A stretch of DNA of 52,440 nt, from the NCBI GenBank assembly GCA_013821985.1, contig PNJQ01000018.1, positions 1 to 52,440 of the forward strand, given 5' to 3'. The notes beneath the pieces were generated by a model that saw only the letters and a program-made list of their open reading frames with translations, ran no database searches and was not told the origin of the DNA. Made by a program: the position numbers and the translations under genes. Source of the stretch: Opitutus sp. (GTDB lineage Bacteria; Verrucomicrobiota; Verrucomicrobiia; Opitutales; Opitutaceae). This document shows positions 48,098 through 52,440 of the stretch, in pieces. The number at the start of each line of letters is the position of its first letter. Position 1 is the first letter of the stretch.

Positions 48098-50509
48098 ATG
48101 AAAATCCTCCGCCCGCTTCTCCTGCTTGGGCTGCTGGTCCAAACCCCGGCGCTGATCGCGGCAAATCTCGTGCCCGTGCGCCTTGCGCCCGTGGCGGCGG
48201 ACAGCTTGCCGGCCGATGCAGCGCGCGTCACCAGCATCAGCGGTCGTCTGGTCGCGTTTGGCGACCGCTCGCTCTGGCTGCTCGACCCGGCTGCACAGAC
48301 CTGGAGCCGCGGCGACAGTTCGGCGCACGGACCGCAATCAGCGGTCGTGGACGGTCGCCGCACGTTCCTCCTCGCTGCGGATTCGCCGCAGTCCGATGCC
48401 GTGCAACGCGTCGACGTCGTCGAGCTGACGGGAACGCGCTTGGTTTCGCGCCGGTTGGCCCAACTGCCGTTCCCGATGTGCGCTGTGCACGGAGCGATGT
48501 GGAACGGACGCCTCTACCTCATCGGGCGGGCGGGCGACGCTGGCGCGCGGATGCTGGCGCTTGACGTCGCCGCGCCGGAACCGGCTTGGAAAACCCACGA
48601 TGCCTGGACCGCGCCCGACGGCGAAGTGACGTCGTTCGTGGCCCAGGATCAGGCGCTGTTCGTGACGCTGCAGGGATTGGCCGGAGCGGGGGACACGTTG
48701 TTGCGCTGGACCGCGGACGAAGGGTGGAAGAACAACGGCGCGTTGCCGGGCCGCATCATCCCCGGGATGGCGCGTTCGATCGGCCAGGGGCACGTGCTGT
48801 ATCTGGTGCGCGCGGCAACTGGACCGGCGGTGCGGCTGATTTCCTATCACACGATCACGGGCGCCGTGGCGGTGCAGGAGGAGATGGGAGCGCGCGCCGT
48901 GGGATCCGGCTGCGCATGGGGGAACGGTTTGCTCTGGACGGAAGCGCAGGACGGCCGCACGGCGCTGATGAGCGCTGAACTCGTCGCGACGCAGCTGCTG
49001 CTGCAGCCGTGGGACTGGGCGGTGATCATCGTTTATCTTAGCGGCATGACGGGCATCGGGCTTTATTTTTATCTGCGCGAGCGCAAGCACTCCACGTCGG
49101 ACTTCTTCGTCGGTGGTCGGACGATCCCGTTTTGGGCCGCGGGCATCAGCCTCTACGCAACGAACACCAGTTCGATCAGCTACATCGCGATTCCGGCGAA
49201 GGCGTTCGCGACCAACTGGCAATACCTGACCAACAATCTCGTGGCAGTCTGCGGCCTGATGTTCGTGGCCGTGTTCATCGTGCCGCTGCTGCGGCGACTC
49301 GATTTGATGTCGGTTTTTCATTATCTGGAAATTCGCTTCCACCCGGCGATCCGCCGGCTGACGAGTGCGCTGTGCATCGCAATGCAACTCGGCGGGCGCA
49401 TGAGCGTGGTGCTGTTCCTGCCTTCGCTTGCGATCTCGACCATCACCGGACTGAACGTGGTGTGGAGCATCCTGATCATGGGCGGCATCACCATCGGCTA
49501 CACGGCGATGGGCGGCATGAAGGCGGTGATCTGGACGGACTTCGTGCAACTGTTCGTGATGTTCGGCGGAGCGATCTTCGCCGTGGGCTTCATCATCCTG
49601 AAACTCGACGGCGGGCTGGGGGAGTTCTTTGTGACCGCCGCGGCGGACCATAAGATGAAACTGTTCGACTGGAGCTTCGACCTGACGAAGGCGACCGTCT
49701 GGGGCTTCATCTTCCTCGTGCTCTTCGATGTCGTGCTGACCTTTCCGAAGGACCAAGTGTTGATGCAGCGCGTGCTCTCGACGAAATCCTCGCGCGAGGC
49801 TGGTCGTTCGATCTGGACGTTCGCGGCCATCATGGTCCCCGGCGGATTCTTTTTCTACCTGATCGGCACGGCGCTGTTCGTTTTCTACAAGGCGCACCCG
49901 GAGCGGATGAATCCGCTGCTCGCGACCGACGCGACGTTTCCCCTGTTCATCGCCGCGGAGTTGCCCGTCGGCGTGACCGGTCTGATCATCGCTGGCATCT
50001 TCGCGGCCTCAATGTCGACGCTGTCGAGCATCATGAACAGCGTCGCGACTCTCGCGTCCGTCGATTTCTACGAAAAACTCGTGCGCAATCCCGATCCGGT
50101 CAAAAGCGTGCGCTTCGCGGAGTGGATGACGGTCGCGGCGGGTTTGATCGGCATGGGGCTCGCGGTTCTTCTGTCGCGCTACGACATCAATTCGCTGTTC
50201 GACGTCTCGATCGAACTCTCGGGTTTGCTCGGCGGCGGCTTCGCGGGCGCCTACACGCTCGGAATGTTCACGCGCCGGGCGAACTGGCAGGGGGTGGCCA
50301 TTGGCATCGCCACGAGCATCACGCTCACTTCGATCGCGTGGTCGCGGAGTCTGGTGCATCCGTATTTCTATTTGGCCATCTCCATCGTGATCTGCATCGC
50401 GAGCGGCTACGTCGCCTCGCTGTTTTTCGCTCCGCCGACGCAATCCCTCGCGGGCCTCACGATCTTCGGCGGCGGCACACACACGCCGGTTGCGGCCGGC
50501 GAAAAGTAG
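48098..50509 (+). CDS. Sodium:solute symporter with N-terminal extracytoplasmic beta-propeller-like domain
   Basis: From ATG 48098 the protein has 803 residues. A signal sequence (MKILRPLLLLGLLVQTPALI) precedes about 280 residues of propeller-like repeats (RLVAFGDRSLWLLDPAAQTW, MWNGRLYLIGRAGDAGARML, SFVAQDQALFVTLQGLAG, GCAWGNGLLWTEAQDGRT). From about residue 305 an SSS-family transporter follows (WDWAVIIVYLSGMTGIGLYF, FVGGRTIPFWAAGISLYATN, LFDVSIELSGLLGGGFAGAY) with about 13-14 membrane helices. It should import a sugar with Na+ across the inner membrane, the propeller facing the periplasm and perhaps binding or epimerising the substrate. It follows the TonB receptor by 235 bp on the same strand. 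Confidence 0.88.
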   Translation: MKILRPLLLLGLLVQTPALIAANLVPVRLAPVAADSLPADAARVTSISGRLVAFGDRSLWLLDPAAQTWSRGDSSAHGPQSAVVDGRRTFLLAADSPQSDAVQRVDVVELTGTRLVSRRLAQLPFPMCAVHGAMWNGRLYLIGRAGDAGARMLALDVAAPEPAWKTHDAWTAPDGEVTSFVAQDQALFVTLQGLAGAGDTLLRWTADEGWKNNGALPGRIIPGMARSIGQGHVLYLVRAATGPAVRLISYHTITGAVAVQEEMGARAVGSGCAWGNGLLWTEAQDGRTALMSAELVATQLLLQPWDWAVIIVYLSGMTGIGLYFYLRERKHSTSDFFVGGRTIPFWAAGISLYATNTSSISYIAIPAKAFATNWQYLTNNLVAVCGLMFVAVFIVPLLRRLDLMSVFHYLEIRFHPAIRRLTSALCIAMQLGGRMSVVLFLPSLAISTITGLNVVWSILIMGGITIGYTAMGGMKAVIWTDFVQLFVMFGGAIFAVGFIILKLDGGLGEFFVTAAADHKMKLFDWSFDLTKATVWGFIFLVLFDVVLTFPKDQVLMQRVLSTKSSREAGRSIWTFAAIMVPGGFFFYLIGTALFVFYKAHPERMNPLLATDATFPLFIAAELPVGVTGLIIAGIFAASMSTLSSIMNSVATLASVDFYEKLVRNPDPVKSVRFAEWMTVAAGLIGMGLAVLLSRYDINSLFDVSIELSGLLGGGFAGAYTLGMFTRRANWQGVAIGIATSITLTSIAWSRSLVHPYFYLAISIVICIASGYVASLFFAPPTQSLAGLTIFGGGTHTPVAAGEK

Positions 50510-50516
50510 ATTCTCG

Positions 50517-51473
50517 TCAGCGCTGCGCGCCAGGCTGTGGCGATTGGGCCAGGGACAGCAGGTGCCGGATGCCTTCGCGAAACGCGGGGAGCCACGTGTC
50601 CCAATTATGCGTGCCGTTGAGCACCCGCAGCTCCGCGGTCACGTTCTTCGCGCGGCGGATGCGATTATAGAATGTGTGCGCCTCCAGATCGAGGTCGTGC
50701 GTCCAGTCGACGGGCGACGTGTGCGCGTGCTCGTCGTCGCCTACGGCAATGAAGAACGACAGCGGCAGCTGCTTCGCCTCGAACGGCGGGATCGCCGCCT
50801 CGTAGTTCCGTGCCTCGTAGATTGCCGGCTCGAACGGCTCAGCGCCGCGGCCGAAGGCGCCAAATTCCCGCGTGCTGGAATCCAGCGGCGGCAGCGGCCG
50901 ATACACCGCGGGGCTGAGCACGAGCGCGGCGGAAAACAGTTCCGGGTGGACCAGCGCAAAGCGCAACGCCCCGTAGCCGCCCATCGAGTATCCGGCGACG
51001 ATGCGGGCCTCGCGCCCGGTGCGCGTGTGGAAAGTCGCCTCGACATGTGCGACGAGGTCCCGGGTTAACGCCGTTTCCACCGCCGCCCCGGGTGCGAGCG
51101 CGTGGTTCCCCGTGAATTGCGAATCGATGTAGTAGCCGGCCCGGCGACTTGATGGCGCGTCGGGCAGGATTGCGATCACGGGCGGGACCGCGCCGGACGC
51201 AACCAACTCGGCGAGCACCGGCAGTGCTGCGCGCCAGGCGTCCATCCGGTCGCCGCGTCCGTGCAAAAGGTAGATCACCGGATAGCGCGCGTCGGGTGTG
51301 GCGGCGTAGCCCGCGGGCAGCCACGCGAGATAGTGCAGTTCGGCGCCGAGCGCGGCGGAGTGAAACGCCACGGTTCTCACTTCGGGCTCGTCCGCGGCGT
51401 CAACCAACGTCGCGACCGCCGCCGCCAGAAACAGCACGGGAAAAATTAGGCACAGCCGATGGACACGAAACAC
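50517..51473 (-). CDS. Exported alpha/beta-hydrolase esterase (esterase D / PF00756 type)
   Basis: I choose GTG 51473, which gives a 318-residue protein with signal peptide MFRVHRLCLIFPVLFLAAAV; the upstream in-frame extension shows no signal or domain. The hydrolase has YPVIYLLHGRGDRMDAWRAA, nucleophile Ser in VAGYSMGGYGALRFAL and the catalytic His in LNGTHNWDTWLP. Secreted members often deacylate plant polysaccharides (acetyl or feruloyl esters) or act on mycolyl-like esters. The gene is convergent with the symporter and 7 bp from it, so a role in the sugar locus is plausible but no operator precedes it. Confidence 0.85.
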   Translation of the reverse strand: MFRVHRLCLIFPVLFLAAAVATLVDAADEPEVRTVAFHSAALGAELHYLAWLPAGYAATPDARYPVIYLLHGRGDRMDAWRAALPVLAELVASGAVPPVIAILPDAPSSRRAGYYIDSQFTGNHALAPGAAVETALTRDLVAHVEATFHTRTGREARIVAGYSMGGYGALRFALVHPELFSAALVLSPAVYRPLPPLDSSTREFGAFGRGAEPFEPAIYEARNYEAAIPPFEAKQLPLSFFIAVGDDEHAHTSPVDWTHDLDLEAHTFYNRIRRAKNVTAELRVLNGTHNWDTWLPAFREGIRHLLSLAQSPQPGAQR

Positions 51474-51602
51474 GCCGGGAGCAGACAGCGTGGCAGCGCA
51501 GATGTCAGTTCCGATTCTGCCGGATGTGCATGGATTGGCGGTTCGCGGCGCGCCTTCGAAATACCTCTGGTTTCGCGCGCGGATTTTATCTATCAACCTC
51601 GC

Positions 51603-52283
51603 GTGAACGCCTCCGAATTCTTCGCCCTGCCGCCTTCGCTGGCGCGGTTTGCCGCCTTTTTTCCGGCCGATGTGCCGCCGTGGGACTGGTTGAAGCAGAT
51701 CGGGGCCGCGCTGGGCTCAGTCGATTTCGGGCACCTGCCCCATGAAATCCCGCCCGGTTTGCACATCGAGGGGCCGGTCTGGCTCGACCGCTCGGTCAAA
51801 CTGCCGCCGTATGCCACAATCATCGGGCCGGCTTGGATCGGCGGGCGAACCGAAATCCGCCCGGGTGCGTTCATTCGCGGCAACGTCATCGTGGGCGAGG
51901 GCTGCATTCTCGGCAACGCGAGTGAGTTCAAAAACTGCCTCCTGCTCGATGGCGTGCAGGCGCCGCACTACAATTACGTCGGCGACTCCATCCTCGGCAA
52001 CAAGGCGCACCTTGGCGCGGGCGTCATCTGTTCGAATCTCCGCCTCGATCAGGCCGAAGTCACGGTGCGTCTCCCCGATTCCGTCGTCTCGACCGGCTTG
52101 CGCAAATTCGGCGCGGTGCTCGGTGATGCCGCCGAGGTCGGCTGCAACGCCGTCCTTAACCCCGGCACCCTGCTCGGCCCGCGCGCGCTCGTGATGCCGT
52201 GCACGAATTTCGGCGGCTACCTGCCATCCGCCACTATTGCGCGCTCGCGCAACCCGATTGCGACGATGGCGCGCCGCGACTGA
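51603..52283 (+). CDS. Left-handed beta-helix (hexapeptide repeat) protein, GlmU-acyltransferase-like
   Basis: From GTG 51603 (MNASEFFALPPSLARFAAFF) the protein has 226 residues; longer in-frame starts upstream overlap the esterase promoter region and look unlikely. The middle consists of hexapeptide turns (IIGPAWIGGRTEIRPGAFIR, NVIVGEGCILGNASEF, VGDSILGNKAHLGAGVICSN), as in the acyltransferase part of bifunctional GlmU-like nucleotidyltransferases, but no N-terminal nucleotidyltransferase is present. It may acylate a sugar nucleotide or act as a structural trimer. The pocket His near QAPHYNYVGDS is conserved in such enzymes. Confidence 0.8.
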   Translation: MNASEFFALPPSLARFAAFFPADVPPWDWLKQIGAALGSVDFGHLPHEIPPGLHIEGPVWLDRSVKLPPYATIIGPAWIGGRTEIRPGAFIRGNVIVGEGCILGNASEFKNCLLLDGVQAPHYNYVGDSILGNKAHLGAGVICSNLRLDQAEVTVRLPDSVVSTGLRKFGAVLGDAAEVGCNAVLNPGTLLGPRALVMPCTNFGGYLPSATIARSRNPIATMARRD

Positions 52284-52289
52284 GTGGTT

Positions 52290-52400
52290 AGGTCACAAAT
52301 CTTTCTCGTTCTCTTAATCTTTCTCGTTCTCTCTGCTCGTTCTCCCTTCTCGGCGTCCGCAACCAACCAAGAGAGCGAGCAAGACTAAGAGAACGATTCA
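52290..52400. repeat. Pyrimidine-rich inverted repeat upstream of trpS
   Basis: Runs built on CTTTCTCGTTCTCT occur in tandem on the left, and the right arm (AGAGAGCGAGCAAGACTAAG, then AGAACGA) is approximately their reverse complement. It fills most of the gap before trpS. No attenuator-like Trp-codon leader peptide is visible in it. Confidence 0.65.
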
Positions 52401-52409
52401 ATCCCAGCC

Positions 52410-52440
52410 ATGCCCCGCATCCTCACCGGCATCACGCCTT
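52410..52440 (+). CDS. trpS: Tryptophanyl-tRNA synthetase, first codons only
   Basis: ATG 52410 reads MPRILTGITP and then runs off the window. This matches the opening of tryptophanyl-tRNA synthetases (xRILTGIxPTGxxHLGNYxG). Only ten codons are visible, so the call rests on this strand-one motif. Confidence 0.72.
   Translation, partial: MPRILTGITP

Overview
The window is GC-rich bacterial DNA from a heterotroph with a Gram-negative envelope: it has a TonB-dependent receptor, an outer-membrane-type barrel, a lipoprotein and many signal peptides. The gene repertoire (LacI-controlled glycan locus, a fused SpmA/SpmB protein, a large fused PurL, an extended PurF, a fused E1 dehydrogenase), weak or absent Shine-Dalgarno signals and palindromic repeats between gene ends suggest a Verrucomicrobiota member, most like Opitutaceae. 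This placement is my inference; there is no rRNA gene here to confirm it.

Region 1 (1-5.8 kb) is an aryl-CoA catabolic locus. A fused FAD monooxygenase/old-yellow-enzyme of the salicylyl-CoA or 2-aminobenzoyl-CoA type runs off the left edge. Divergent from it is an overlapping operon of enoyl-CoA hydratase, two-domain 3-hydroxyacyl-CoA dehydrogenase and thiolase. Region 2 (6-18.2 kb) is mixed housekeeping: small barrel protein, gamma-glutamyltransferase, SpmA-SpmB fusion, secreted small proteins, a fused alpha/beta E1 dehydrogenase with a TPM-domain protein, a methyltransferase behind isovaleryl-CoA dehydrogenase, and a GYF-like membrane protein. E1 and isovaleryl-CoA dehydrogenase could act in sequence in branched-chain amino acid breakdown.

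Region 3 (18.2-26.1 kb) is a purine cluster: purL (with a response regulator at its 3' end) is divergent from purF and purM. Region 4 (26.4-39 kb) holds a FecR-domain protein, threonine synthase, a DEAD-box helicase, a TlpA-type thioredoxin, an HNH protein, a cupin followed by two very small overlapping reading frames, a GAF histidine kinase, a GlnD-like protein with ACT domains only, tRNA-Gly(GCC), and an operon of CitE-like lyase, family III CoA-transferase and HAD phosphatase.

Region 5 (39-51.5 kb) is the most interesting part: a sugar-utilisation locus whose control can be read directly. Four perfect copies of the 12-bp palindrome GCAAACGTTTGC lie in front of a glycosidase-like/SUMF1-fold fusion protein and its divergent lacI gene, a ribokinase-family kinase, a GH127 beta-L-arabinofuranosidase, and a TonB receptor. 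Downstream of the receptor is a symporter fused to an extracytoplasmic beta-propeller-like domain, and then a secreted esterase. Together they look like a single-regulator system for importing and breaking down an arabinofuranosyl-containing glycan. The window closes with a left-handed beta-helix protein and the first codons of trpS.

Palindromic repeats sit between most convergent gene pairs, and repeat-like DNA appears to have inserted in frame into purL.
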